From: an uncultured Burkholderiales bacterium
GTDB taxonomy: Bacteria; Pseudomonadota; Gammaproteobacteria; Burkholderiales; Burkholderiaceae_C
Assembly: GCA_937897495.1 (NCBI GenBank)
Contig: CALCBL010000557.1
Location: 1 to 9,537, forward strand
Length of the DNA: 9,537 nt
Direction: 5' to 3'
A program made the position numbers and the translations under genes. This document shows positions 1 to 7,079 of the stretch, piece by piece. Positions within the stretch are counted from its first letter, which is position 1. Every line of letters starts with the position of its first letter. Under the pieces are notes generated by a model, which was not told where the DNA came from, searched no databases, and worked only from the letters and a program-made list of their open reading frames with translations.

Positions 1-22
1 CGAAAAAGCGGCCCTTCAAAGT

Positions 23-27
23 GGAGG
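23..27 (+). promoter_or_regulatory. Strong Shine-Dalgarno site for the alpha/beta hydrolase
   Basis: A perfect GGAGG lies six bases before the ATG at 34. It fixes the start of the first gene, whose reading frame is otherwise open to the left edge of the window. Confidence 0.8.
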
Positions 28-33
28 TGCCGC

Positions 34-840
34 ATGATTTACAACGTACAAGGTGAGCCACTTTATGTTTATACGGGCGGCAAATTTTTTGATCCTGCCA
101 AGCCCACCGCCGTGTTCATCCATGGCGTGCTCAACGATCACAGTGTTTGGATTTTGCAAACTCGTTACTTTGCCAACCATGGCTGGAACGTGTTGGCTGT
201 TGACTTGCCAGGTCACGGCAGAAGCGGGGGCAAAGCGCCTGCGTCTGTACAAGAGGCCGCTCAAAGCATCATGGCCCTGCTTGATGCAGCTGGCGTTTCA
301 AAAGCCCTATTGATCGGCCACAGTTTTGGCTCGCTCATTGCGCTTCATGCCACTGCCGAAAATCCAAGCCGGGTTTCTCAATTGATGATGGTGGGTACCG
401 CCTATCCGATGCGGGTCTCTCCCGCCTTGCTCGACAGCTCCTTGAACGATCCGCAAAAAGCCATTCAGATGGTCAATGTGTTTTCTCACTCTACATTGGC
501 GCCTCCACCCAGCGCACTGGGCCCAGGCACATGGCTGCTAGGCGGCAGCAAAGCCCTGATGCGCAGAGTCTTGGCCAGCAACTCTCATGAGAATGTTTTC
601 AACAAGGGCTTCAAGGCTTGCGACAGCTATGACCAAGGCGAAGTTTCGATGCGCAAAGTCACCTGCCCCACCTTGTTCTTGTTGGGCAAAAAAGATCAAA
701 TGACACAACCCAAAGCTGCACAGAGCTTGATCAAATTGGCCCATGACGGCCACGTGGCCATGGTCAATGCAGGGCATCAACTCATGGTCGAAGCGCCAGA
801 AGAAACATTGAGCGCCATGATTGCATTTTGTAAAAAGTGA
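34..840 (+). CDS. Alpha/beta-fold hydrolase
   Basis: This 268-residue protein is a complete, probably cytoplasmic alpha/beta hydrolase with no signal peptide. Visible motifs are the oxyanion-hole HG at residues 30-31, the nucleophile elbow GHSFG at 95-99 (Ser97), the acidic residue in KDQM (Asp221) and the catalytic His248 in AGHQLMVE. The triad Ser97-Asp221-His248 is thus intact and correctly spaced, and length is normal for the family. A lid region of about residues 125-190 separates the two halves. The family includes esterases, thioesterases, C-C bond hydrolases and haloperoxidase-like enzymes, so the substrate cannot be named. The start is set by a GGAGG six bases upstream. The stop overlaps the start of the P450 gene (TGATG), so the two are probably co-translated and may act on the same or successive metabolites. 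Confidence 0.93.
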   Translation: MIYNVQGEPLYVYTGGKFFDPAKPTAVFIHGVLNDHSVWILQTRYFANHGWNVLAVDLPGHGRSGGKAPASVQEAAQSIMALLDAAGVSKALLIGHSFGSLIALHATAENPSRVSQLMMVGTAYPMRVSPALLDSSLNDPQKAIQMVNVFSHSTLAPPPSALGPGTWLLGGSKALMRRVLASNSHENVFNKGFKACDSYDQGEVSMRKVTCPTLFLLGKKDQMTQPKAAQSLIKLAHDGHVAMVNAGHQLMVEAPEETLSAMIAFCKK

Positions 841-2213
841 TGAGCACTTTGCGCATCGCGTCTTCACTCATCACACCTGCGCTGTCAACGCAGCGTGTGC
901 AAGAGATTTGCAGCTTGTTTGATTTGCGCAATTTGCCCGCAGATTTTTTGGCCAACCCCTATCCTGTCTATGCTTACCTGCGCCAGCACGAACCCATCAA
1001 ACACATGCCCGATGGCTCTTACTTTTTAACCCGGCATGAAGATCTGGTCGCGGTTTACCGAGATGCGGCAACCTTCAGCTCTGATAAGCGCGTTGAATTT
1101 GCACCCAAATACAACCACGCCCCATTTAACCAAGCACCCTTCGCATTACTTGGACAAGACGCGCCCCTTTACGAGCATCACACCAACAGCTTGGTGTTCA
1201 ACGATGCGCCTAGGCACACTCGCGTACGCAAACTCATCATGGGTGCACTGACGCGCCGTGCTATTGACGCCATGGAGACGGGATTGACCCAATTGGTGGA
1301 CGGCCTTTTAGACAAAATGGAAGGCCAACAAAAAGGCGATTTGATTGAAGATTTTGCCTCTGCCATTCCAGTCGAAGTCATTGGCAACTTGCTCAATGTG
1401 CCGCATGCAGATCGAGGCCCATTGAGGGGCTGGTCATTGGCCATCCTGGGAGCCTTAGAACCTCGCCTCACACCTGCACAAGAAGAGCTTGGACATCGCA
1501 GCGTGCAGGAGTTTCTCAGCTATCTGCGCGACCTGGTGGCCGATCGCCGTAAACACCCCGGCAATCCTGATCAAGATGTTTTAACGCGCTTGATTTTGGG
1601 CGACAAAGACATGCCTTCAAATTCACAAAACTCCGAAAGCTTGAGTGAAATTGAGCTGCTCCAAAACTGTATTTTCCTTTTAAATGCAGGTCATGAGACG
1701 ACGACCAATTTAATTGGCAATGCATTGATCAGCTTGATCGAACATCCTTCGCAACACGCTCAATTAAGGTCTGACCTCATGAGCGTGCAAACAAGTTCGC
1801 AAACTGAGCAAACTGCGCACATCCTCAATGTGGCCATCGATGAATTTTTGCGCTTTGAAGCATCCAATCAACTGAGCAATCGGCGTGCAGTGAAAGCAAC
1901 TCAAATTGGCAACGTCAATTTACCCGAAGGTGCGCTGGTCACGCTGTGCATTGGCGCAGCCAACCGCGACCCTCTTCAATTTAACGATCCCGAAAAACTT
2001 GATTTAAGGCGCGCACAAAATAAGCATCTTTCATTTGGATTTGGCGTACACCAATGTGCAGGCTTGAGTTTGGCTCGACTTGAAGGTAGGATTGCGATAG
2101 GTCGATTTTTGCATCGGTTCCCGAACTATGCACTCAGCGAATTGCCAACCAGAGGCGGCAGAGCCAGGTTTAGGGGATTTTTAAAAGCCCCGTTTCAAAC
2201 CAACTCGCATTGA
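840..2213 (+). CDS. Cytochrome P450
   Basis: This soluble bacterial-type P450 has 457 residues from the ATG at 840; a GTG at 837 in the same frame would add one residue. It has no N-terminal membrane anchor. The I-helix oxygen-activation motif AGHETT is at residues 283-288, the K-helix ExxR (EFLR) at 335-338, and the heme loop FGFGVHQCAG at 399-408 with Cys406 as the expected axial ligand. All essential parts are present, so it should be an active monooxygenase. The N-terminal substrate-recognition region (about 80-110, rich in Asn, Phe and Pro) gives no substrate clue I can read. The start overlaps the hydrolase stop by one base, and there is only a weak purine stretch (AAAAAG) upstream, which suggests translational coupling. 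No ferredoxin or ferredoxin reductase is encoded in the window, so electrons must come from partners elsewhere. The CYP family is not assignable by eye. Confidence 0.95.
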   Translation: MSTLRIASSLITPALSTQRVQEICSLFDLRNLPADFLANPYPVYAYLRQHEPIKHMPDGSYFLTRHEDLVAVYRDAATFSSDKRVEFAPKYNHAPFNQAPFALLGQDAPLYEHHTNSLVFNDAPRHTRVRKLIMGALTRRAIDAMETGLTQLVDGLLDKMEGQQKGDLIEDFASAIPVEVIGNLLNVPHADRGPLRGWSLAILGALEPRLTPAQEELGHRSVQEFLSYLRDLVADRRKHPGNPDQDVLTRLILGDKDMPSNSQNSESLSEIELLQNCIFLLNAGHETTTNLIGNALISLIEHPSQHAQLRSDLMSVQTSSQTEQTAHILNVAIDEFLRFEASNQLSNRRAVKATQIGNVNLPEGALVTLCIGAANRDPLQFNDPEKLDLRRAQNKHLSFGFGVHQCAGLSLARLEGRIAIGRFLHRFPNYALSELPTRGGRARFRGFLKAPFQTNSH

Positions 2214-2227
2214 TTCGTTCTTTTTTT

Positions 2228-2233
2228 AAGGAG
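2228..2233 (+). promoter_or_regulatory. Ribosome binding site for the DUF962 gene
   Basis: AAGGAG lies four bases before the ATG at 2238, directly after a run of seven T. It lets the DUF962 gene be translated independently although it sits only 24 bases after the P450 stop codon. Confidence 0.7.
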
Positions 2234-2237
2234 CCAC

Positions 2238-2576
2238 ATGAACACCACCGAAGAATTGAAGCTTGAACCCGATGCAAGCAGTTTCTCTAGCTTTGAATCG
2301 TTCTATCCTTTTTATTTGAATGAACACAGCAACATCACGTGCCGCCGCCTTCACTTTTTAGGATCGACCCTCTCTTTGATTTGCCTGGCGATGCTCGTGG
2401 CCACTGCCAAGCCTCAGTACTTCTTGTACGGTTTGCTGTGTGGCTACGGCTGCGCATGGATAGGCCATTTTGGTTTTGAGAAAAACAAACCTGCCAGCTT
2501 TAAACGACCTCTTTACAGCTTCATGGGCGACTGGGTCATGTACAAAGACATGTGGACGGGCAAGATCAAGTTTTGA
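2238..2576 (+). CDS. DUF962 / Mpo1-like membrane protein
   Basis: This 112-residue protein matches the DUF962 (YGL010w/Mpo1) family. Conserved features are FYLNEH (His30), the CRRLHFLG stretch (His39), GHFGFEKNKPA at about 76-86 (His77) and a C-terminal segment around GDWVMYKDMW. Two hydrophobic segments, at about 40-56 and 60-78, suggest a small inner-membrane protein. The yeast member Mpo1 is an Fe(II)-dependent dioxygenase that acts in alpha-oxidation of 2-hydroxy fatty acids from phytosphingosine, and conserved histidines are thought to bind the metal. Here three candidate histidines are kept. Whether the bacterial protein does the same chemistry is inference. The gene follows the P450 by 24 bases on the same strand, so it may be the last gene of a hydrolase-P450-Mpo1 operon. 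Its 3' end overlaps the convergent yihY gene by 11 bases. Confidence 0.88.
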   Translation: MNTTEELKLEPDASSFSSFESFYPFYLNEHSNITCRRLHFLGSTLSLICLAMLVATAKPQYFLYGLLCGYGCAWIGHFGFEKNKPASFKRPLYSFMGDWVMYKDMWTGKIKF

Positions 2577-2578
2577 TC
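2564..2578. repeat. Short inverted repeat at a convergent gene junction
   Basis: GATCAA, a three-base GTT spacer and TTGATC form a perfect six-base-pair inverted repeat. It holds the stop codons of both the DUF962 gene and the opposing yihY gene. It could act as a weak bidirectional transcription end, but the stem is AT-rich and short and no T-tract follows, so the terminator role is doubtful. Confidence 0.3.
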
Positions 2579-3789
2579 ACATCGACCAGCATGAGGCGGG
2601 TCAATTGGGTTTTTTGCCAAAGCAACTCGGTGGCCTCAGAGGGATGCAAGCAAAGTTTTTGAACCAAAGGCTCAAGCTGAGTGTTTGACATGTCCACCAA
2701 CAGCACCCACGCACTTTCGGTGTTGCTGTTGGACTGCTCCAAGCGGCCTACCCACTTGAGTTCTTCCAAAGTATCCAAGACGATCTGTGCATGGCGCTGC
2801 TCAATGTGGAGTTCATCGGCCAACTGCGACATGCGTAGACCTTCAGGCGAGCTTGATCGAGCAAGCGACAAGCACCTCAAGACTTCCAAGGCCAACCTGA
2901 AAGACCAGCCAGGGCCATCTGCTTGCCTTTTGGCCTGTCGACCAATTTCAGGCAAGCTGGCCGTGACCACTGCACCCAACAACACCACCACCCAGGCCAC
3001 ATAAATCCAGACCAATAAAATGGGTACGGCAGAAAAAGCGCCATAAATGGCCGAGTAAGTAGGTATTTGCGCCAAATAAAGAGCCAACACTTTTTTGGCC
3101 AACTCTAAGCCCACCGCAACCGCCACGCCACCAATCAAAGCGTGACGCCAATCCACGCGAGTGTTGGGCAAATAGTAATACAAGCCTGTCACGCAGGCCA
3201 CCAGCAAACAAAACTCAACCAGGTCCAATAAATTTCGAACTGATACAGGCAACCAATCTCCCAAACCTGAAAGATAGCCGGTGAACAAATAGGACGAGAT
3301 TGCCAAGCTCCCCCCCAACAGCAGAGGCCCGAGCGTGATACCAGCCCAATAGATGAGGACGCGTTGGGCCCACGGCCGTTGACGGCTGACTCGCCAAATT
3401 TGACCCAAAGTACGGTCAATCGTGACCAGCAAAGCCAAAGAGGCCACTACGACTGCGATCAAACCCACCAAGCCGAGCCGGCTGGCCTTGCGTGAAAACT
3501 GGGTCAAAGACCCCAATACCTGACGGGAAATGCTCTCAGGCACCAAGCTTTCAATCAGCCAGCGTTGCAACTGCTCTTGGACTTGGGAGAAGATGGGAAA
3601 GGCCGTAAAAATGGCCAAACCCAGCGTAAACAGGGGCACCAGGGCCAAAACAGTGGTGAAAGTCAGGGAACTGGCGGTCGTACCGAGTCGGACTTCACGG
3701 AAACGACGCCACAAAGTGCGCAACATTTGGCGCCATGGAAACTTCAACATCTCGTTCAAAGTGGCGCGGAGTGATTCAATCGGCTTCAT
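2566..3789 (-). CDS. yihY: YihY/BrkB family inner membrane protein with C-terminal winged-helix-like domain
   Basis: From the ATG at 3789 the product has 407 residues. The N-terminal part of about 280 residues has the six-helix pattern of the YihY/BrkB (UPF0761) family, with hydrophobic segments near 38-62, 105-126, 145-172, 186-206, 216-236 and 248-278. Typical family stretches include GTTASSLTFTTVLALVP (36-52), TYSAIYGAFSAVPILLVWIY (244-263) and the loop LPNTRVDWRHALIGG. Members were once mislabelled ribonuclease BN; their real role is unproven. After the last helix, a basic linker leads to a soluble tail of about 120 residues. Within it, residues about 316-350 (RMSQLADELHIEQRHAQIVL and following) look like a winged helix. 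E. coli YihY, at about 290 residues, lacks this tail. The reading frame extends further upstream to a TTG at 3831, but that would overlap the divergent gene, so the ATG is preferred. No clear ribosome binding site is visible. Confidence 0.92.
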   Translation of the reverse strand: MKPIESLRATLNEMLKFPWRQMLRTLWRRFREVRLGTTASSLTFTTVLALVPLFTLGLAIFTAFPIFSQVQEQLQRWLIESLVPESISRQVLGSLTQFSRKASRLGLVGLIAVVVASLALLVTIDRTLGQIWRVSRQRPWAQRVLIYWAGITLGPLLLGGSLAISSYLFTGYLSGLGDWLPVSVRNLLDLVEFCLLVACVTGLYYYLPNTRVDWRHALIGGVAVAVGLELAKKVLALYLAQIPTYSAIYGAFSAVPILLVWIYVAWVVVLLGAVVTASLPEIGRQAKRQADGPGWSFRLALEVLRCLSLARSSSPEGLRMSQLADELHIEQRHAQIVLDTLEELKWVGRLEQSNSNTESAWVLLVDMSNTQLEPLVQKLCLHPSEATELLWQKTQLTRLMLVDVIKT

Positions 3790-3795
3790 GACCGG

Positions 3796-3801
3796 TATGA
3801 T
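3796..3801 (+). promoter_or_regulatory. Candidate -10 element for the DUF2069 gene
   Basis: TATGAT, one mismatch from the sigma-70 -10 consensus, ends nine bases before the DUF2069 ATG at 3811. A start point about seven bases downstream would leave a leader of only a few bases, which fits the lack of a Shine-Dalgarno site. No good -35 hexamer is seen at the proper distance, so this is tentative. Confidence 0.25.
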
Positions 3802-3810
3802 GCCATCGCC

Positions 3811-4242
3811 ATGAACGACTCTGAACCTCAAACCCCATTTTTGACACCAAAGACCATTGAATTGACGCGATGGGTTGCTGTCGCCAGCCTTTTAGGACTC
3901 ATCTTGGTGGGCCTGCTCTGGGAATTGTGGCTTGCTCCATTGCGCGAAGGCGGCTCTTGGTGGGCCCTTAAAGTACTGCCCTTGTGCTGGCCATTGGCCG
4001 GTTTGTTGAAAAATCGCATGTACACCTACCGGTGGGTCAGCCTCATGATTTGGCTTTATTTCACCGAGGGCGTGGTACGTGCTTGGGGCGACAAAGGGTG
4101 GTCCAGTGGGCTTGCACTGGCCCAAACCATTTTGTGTGTCATTTTATTTGCAGCTTGCGCATTGCATGTGCGTTGGCGCTTTCAAATGGCGCGCGAAGGC
4201 GTTAGCCTAGACGACTCTCAAGAATCAAAACCTTCACACTGA
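3811..4242 (+). CDS. DUF2069 domain small membrane protein
   Basis: This 143-residue protein has four hydrophobic segments at about 21-42, 50-66, 72-90 and 99-121, with short charged tails at each end. The pattern around WELWLAPL, the Pro/Leu-rich second helix followed by KNRMYTYRW, and WLYFTEGVVRAW matches the DUF2069 family of proteobacterial inner membrane proteins, which has no known function. It is divergent from yihY with 21 bases between the two start codons, and it ends nine bases before the FAD-linked dehydrogenase, so it may be co-transcribed with that gene. No Shine-Dalgarno sequence precedes the ATG. The final 20 residues are polar and look cytoplasmic. Confidence 0.85.
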   Translation: MNDSEPQTPFLTPKTIELTRWVAVASLLGLILVGLLWELWLAPLREGGSWWALKVLPLCWPLAGLLKNRMYTYRWVSLMIWLYFTEGVVRAWGDKGWSSGLALAQTILCVILFAACALHVRWRFQMAREGVSLDDSQESKPSH

Positions 4243-4251
4243 AATTCAAAT

Positions 4252-5676
4252 ATGAGTGCTTTGTTAGAAAACTTGCGCAGAATCTGCGGTGATGCAAACG
4301 TTTTGACCCACGATGATCCTCAAACAGATCTCAGTGCATGGGAACAAGATTGGCGCAAGCGCTCACATGGCAGGGCTTTGGCTGTCGTTAGGCCAGCCAA
4401 TGTTCAAGAAGTCGCCGCCGTTGTAAAGGCTTGTGCCAACACCTTCACCAGCATTGTTCCCCAAGGCGGCAACACCGGCCTGGTCGTGGGCTCGGTGCCA
4501 GATGAATCAGGTCAACAAGTGGTTCTGAGTTTGCAGCGCATGAACCAGGTCCGCGCGCTTGACCCTGCCAACCTCACGGTTGTGGCCGAAGCTGGCTGTA
4601 TTTTGCAATCTGTACAAGAGCATGTTGAAAAGGCGGGTTACCTTTTTCCTCTCAGTTTGGCCGCTGAAGGCAGTTGCACTTTAGGCGGCAATTTGGGCAC
4701 CAACGCGGGTGGCACGCAGGTGGTTCGCTATGGCAACACGCGAGAGCTGTGCTTAGGTTTAGAAGTGGTCACTGCCCAAGGTGAAATTTGGCATGGCTTG
4801 TCGGGCCTGCGCAAAGACAACACTGGCTACGATTTGCGCAACCTCATGATTGGCAGTGAAGGCACTTTGGGTGTGATCACAGCAGCCTGCATGAAAATCT
4901 ATCCTCAGCCCGCAGCCCAACTGACGGCTTGGGCTGCCGTGCCAAGCATGGAAGCTGCTGTGTCTTTGTTGGGTTTGGCGCATGAGCGACTGAGCGCAGG
5001 CCTTACTGGTTTTGAAGTGATGGGGCAATTTGCACTGAGTTTGGTCGACAAACATCACCCTCAACTCAGAGTGCCATTTTTCAAAGAAACACCTTGGTGC
5101 GTCTTGCTTGAAAACTCTGACTACGAGTCTGAAGCACATGCCCGTGTGGGCTTTGAGGCTTTGATGGAAGCAGCCATGGAAAATGGCTGGGTCACAGATG
5201 CTGTGGTCGCCGAAAGTTTGGCGCAGGCCAAGAGTCTTTGGCAAATTCGCGAAACCATTCCCTTGGCTCAAGTCGATGAAGGCTTGAACATCAAACACGA
5301 CATCAGCGTGCCCGTCTCGCTCATTCCACAATTTGTGGCCGAGACCGATGCATTGCTCCAATCCAAAATACCAGGCATTCGCTTGGTCAATTTTGGACAT
5401 TTGGGCGATGGCAATCTGCACTACAACGTGCAAGCTCCGCCGGGGGCAGATGGTCCCGCTTTTTTACGCGATCACGAAGACGAAGTGAACACTTGGGTAT
5501 TTGACCAAGTCCAAGCATTTAACGGCTCTATCAGCGCCGAACACGGCATTGGCAGTCTCAAGGCCGACAAACTCACACACCACAAAGACCCCACCGCCTT
5601 GGCCATGATGAAGGCCATCAAGCAGGCCTTGGACCCCCAGAACATCATGAACCCCGGCAGAGTGATTAAAATTTAG
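4252..5676 (+). CDS. FAD-linked 2-hydroxyacid dehydrogenase (D-lactate / D-2-hydroxyglutarate type)
   Basis: This 474-residue flavoprotein belongs to the GlcD/DLD/D2HGDH group of the PCMH-fold oxidases. The N-terminal FAD domain (about 40-220) carries PQGGNTGLVVG (70-80), GTNAGGTQVVRYGN (149-162), where the covalent or non-covalent flavin sits, and GSEGTLGVIT (201-210). The C-terminal cap has the substrate/metal motifs RET (Arg333), GHLGDGNLH (His383 and His390), SAEHGIG (Glu430) and the closing NPGRV. In human D2HGDH the corresponding two histidines, seven residues apart, and a glutamate bind zinc, and an arginine binds the substrate carboxylate; all are present here. It should oxidise a D-2-hydroxyacid to the 2-oxoacid and pass electrons to a quinone or electron-transfer flavoprotein. 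D-lactate, D-2-hydroxyglutarate and other substrates cannot be separated by eye. There is no cysteine-rich iron-sulfur domain, so it is not the fused DLD type. It sits nine bases after DUF2069 and 53 bases before thyA. Confidence 0.93.
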   Translation: MSALLENLRRICGDANVLTHDDPQTDLSAWEQDWRKRSHGRALAVVRPANVQEVAAVVKACANTFTSIVPQGGNTGLVVGSVPDESGQQVVLSLQRMNQVRALDPANLTVVAEAGCILQSVQEHVEKAGYLFPLSLAAEGSCTLGGNLGTNAGGTQVVRYGNTRELCLGLEVVTAQGEIWHGLSGLRKDNTGYDLRNLMIGSEGTLGVITAACMKIYPQPAAQLTAWAAVPSMEAAVSLLGLAHERLSAGLTGFEVMGQFALSLVDKHHPQLRVPFFKETPWCVLLENSDYESEAHARVGFEALMEAAMENGWVTDAVVAESLAQAKSLWQIRETIPLAQVDEGLNIKHDISVPVSLIPQFVAETDALLQSKIPGIRLVNFGHLGDGNLHYNVQAPPGADGPAFLRDHEDEVNTWVFDQVQAFNGSISAEHGIGSLKADKLTHHKDPTALAMMKAIKQALDPQNIMNPGRVIKI

Positions 5677-5729
5677 GTCTCTGCCTAGATTGAAATCGAA
5701 GCCGTCGAACAACCCATTTTGACCAGCCC

Positions 5730-6563
5730 ATGACCACACGCCCCATTCGCTCTCAATACGAAGATTTCATGCGCCACGTGAATAACCATGGCGTCTTCAA
5801 AGCCGACCGCACCGGCACTGGCACCACCAGCGTGTTTGGCCATCAAATGCGTTTTGATTTGAACGAAGGCTTTCCACTGGTCACCACCAAAAAAGTTCAT
5901 CTGCGCTCCATCATTCAAGAGCTCTTGTGGTTTCTCACAGGCTCAAGCAACAACAACTGGCTGCGCGAACGAGGCGTCACCATTTGGGATGAGTGGGCAC
6001 GAGAAGACGGCGATCTTGGCCCCGTGTATGGCGTGCAATGGCGCAGTTGGCCCACACCCGATGGCGGCCACATCGACCAAATTGAAGATGTCATTCGCAC
6101 CCTCAAAACAAATCCTGATTCACGTCGCATCATTGTCAGCGCTTGGAACGTCGCCGAACTTTCAAAAATGGCCCTCATGCCTTGCCACGCGTTTTTTCAG
6201 TTTTATGTGGCACCGCCCTTGATCGAAGGCGGCAAAGGCAAACTCAGTTGCCAGTTGTACCAGCGCAGCGCCGACATTTTCTTGGGCGTGCCCTTCAACA
6301 TTGCAAGCTATGCCTTGCTGACTCACATGATGGCGCAGCAATGCGATTTGGAGGTGGGCGATTTCATTTGGACAGGTGGTGATTGCCACATTTACAGCAA
6401 CCACAAAGAGCAGGTTGCACTGCAACTCAGTAGAGCGCCGCTGGCCTATCCCACCCTTCACATCAAACGCAAACCAGCCTCCATCTTTGAATACGAGTAC
6501 GAAGACTTTGAAGTGTTGGACTATCAGTGCCACGCAGCCATCAAGGCGCCGGTGGCCGTCTAA
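5730..6563 (+). CDS. thyA: Thymidylate synthase
   Basis: This 277-residue ThyA converts dUMP and methylene-tetrahydrofolate to dTMP and dihydrofolate in the cytoplasm as a dimer. Active-site residues line up with E. coli ThyA: Arg27 (E. coli 21) in DRTGTGT, Arg132-Arg133 (126-127) in [10 protein letters not shown], the nucleophile Cys152 (146) in [10 protein letters not shown], Arg179/Ser180/Asp182 (166/167/169) in QRSADIFLG, Asn190 (177), and His220/Tyr222 (207/209) in CHIYSNH. The offset rises from 6 to 13 after Cys152, so the extra seven residues lie in the surface loop about 161-171 ([10 protein letters not shown]). The C-terminus APVAV is the usual mobile closing tail. No clear ribosome binding site precedes the ATG. 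The stop overlaps the folA start by one base (TAATG), implying coupled translation with the enzyme that recycles its product. Confidence 0.98.
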   Translation: MTTRPIRSQYEDFMRHVNNHGVFKADRTGTGTTSVFGHQMRFDLNEGFPLVTTKKVHLRSIIQELLWFLTGSSNNNWLRERGVTIWDEWAREDGDLGPVYGVQWRSWPTPDGGHIDQIEDVIRTLKTNPDSRRIIVSAWNVAELSKMALMPCHAFFQFYVAPPLIEGGKGKLSCQLYQRSADIFLGVPFNIASYALLTHMMAQQCDLEVGDFIWTGGDCHIYSNHKEQVALQLSRAPLAYPTLHIKRKPASIFEYEYEDFEVLDYQCHAAIKAPVAV

Positions 6564-7063
6564 TGAAGCTCAAGCTCATTTACGCGCGCGCTGCCAACGG
6601 TGTGATTGGCCTAAACAATCAAATGCCATGGCACTTGCCTGAAGACTTGGCACATTTCAAGCGCACCACCTTAGGCTGCCCTGTTTTGATGGGCCGAAAA
6701 ACTTGGGAATCTATCCCCGCCAAATTCAGACCTCTACCTGGCAGAGCCAACTTGGTTCTGACCCGACAAAAAGATTGGCACGCAGAAGGTGCGCACGCGG
6801 TGCACTCACTGGAAGAAGGTTTAACTTTGGCTTTGGCACATTGTCCAGACGACAAAGACCTTTGGGTCATGGGCGGTGCAGACATTTATGCCCAAGCAGT
6901 CGCCATCGCCGACGAAGCTGTGGTCACTGAAATTGAACAAGCATTTGAAGGCGATGCCTACGCACCAGCCTTAGATGCAACATGGCACGAAACATCTCGT
7001 GAGTCACACACAGCTGTGTCTGGTTTGAAATTCAGTTTTGTGACTTACCAACGGACTGTTTGA
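6563..7063 (+). CDS. folA: Dihydrofolate reductase
   Basis: This 166-residue DHFR reduces dihydrofolate to tetrahydrofolate with NADPH. The start at 6563 (MKLKLIYA) is chosen because the first strand of the fold begins there and it gives a one-base overlap with the thyA stop; an in-frame extension to 6527 has no family resemblance. Motifs are ANGVIGLNNQMPWHLPEDL (11-29), with Asp28 equivalent to the proton-relay Asp27 of E. coli, then FKRTTLG (32-38), GRKTWESIP (44-52), LVLTRQ (64-69) in the nucleotide-binding region and VMGGADIY (102-109). Trimethoprim-contacting positions look like the sensitive chromosomal type, though no prediction of sensitivity is possible by eye. It lies between thyA and xth, with 16 bases to the latter, in an evident operon. 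Confidence 0.97.
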   Translation: MKLKLIYARAANGVIGLNNQMPWHLPEDLAHFKRTTLGCPVLMGRKTWESIPAKFRPLPGRANLVLTRQKDWHAEGAHAVHSLEEGLTLALAHCPDDKDLWVMGGADIYAQAVAIADEAVVTEIEQAFEGDAYAPALDATWHETSRESHTAVSGLKFSFVTYQRTV

Positions 7064-7079
7064 AGGTCGATCAATTCCC

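Noticed and set aside
1..37. Possible 3' end of an upstream gene: frame 2 reads open to a TGA at 35-37 that would overlap the hydrolase ATG (ATGA), and frame 3 reads open to a TGA at 54-56.
   Set aside because: Only about a dozen codons are visible in each frame and neither can be matched to a family, so the upstream gene cannot be identified or its frame chosen.
2173..2227. GGGG...CCCC inverted repeat (2173-2191) followed by a run of seven T (2221-2227), resembling a terminator after the P450 gene.
   Set aside because: The stem has a mismatch and an AT-only inner part, lies inside the P450 coding region, and is about 30 bases from the T-run, which itself leads straight into the DUF962 ribosome site.
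2681..3214. Several open frames of 60-107 codons opposite or out of frame with yihY.
   Set aside because: They fall entirely within the strongly recognisable YihY coding sequence and show no domain or ribosome site.
3790..3831. Extended yihY start at a TTG (3831) adding 14 residues.
   Set aside because: It would overlap the divergent DUF2069 coding region, has no ribosome site, and the added residues do not look like a family N-terminus.
4759..5433. A 224-codon open frame on the minus strand.
   Set aside because: It lies fully inside the FAD-linked dehydrogenase gene, has a His/Cys/Gln-rich low-quality composition and matches no family; it is a shadow of the real gene.
6527..6562. Extended folA start at 6527 inside the end of thyA.
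   Set aside because: The 12 extra residues precede the first beta strand of DHFR and have no family likeness; the ATG at 6563 in the TAATG overlap fits better.
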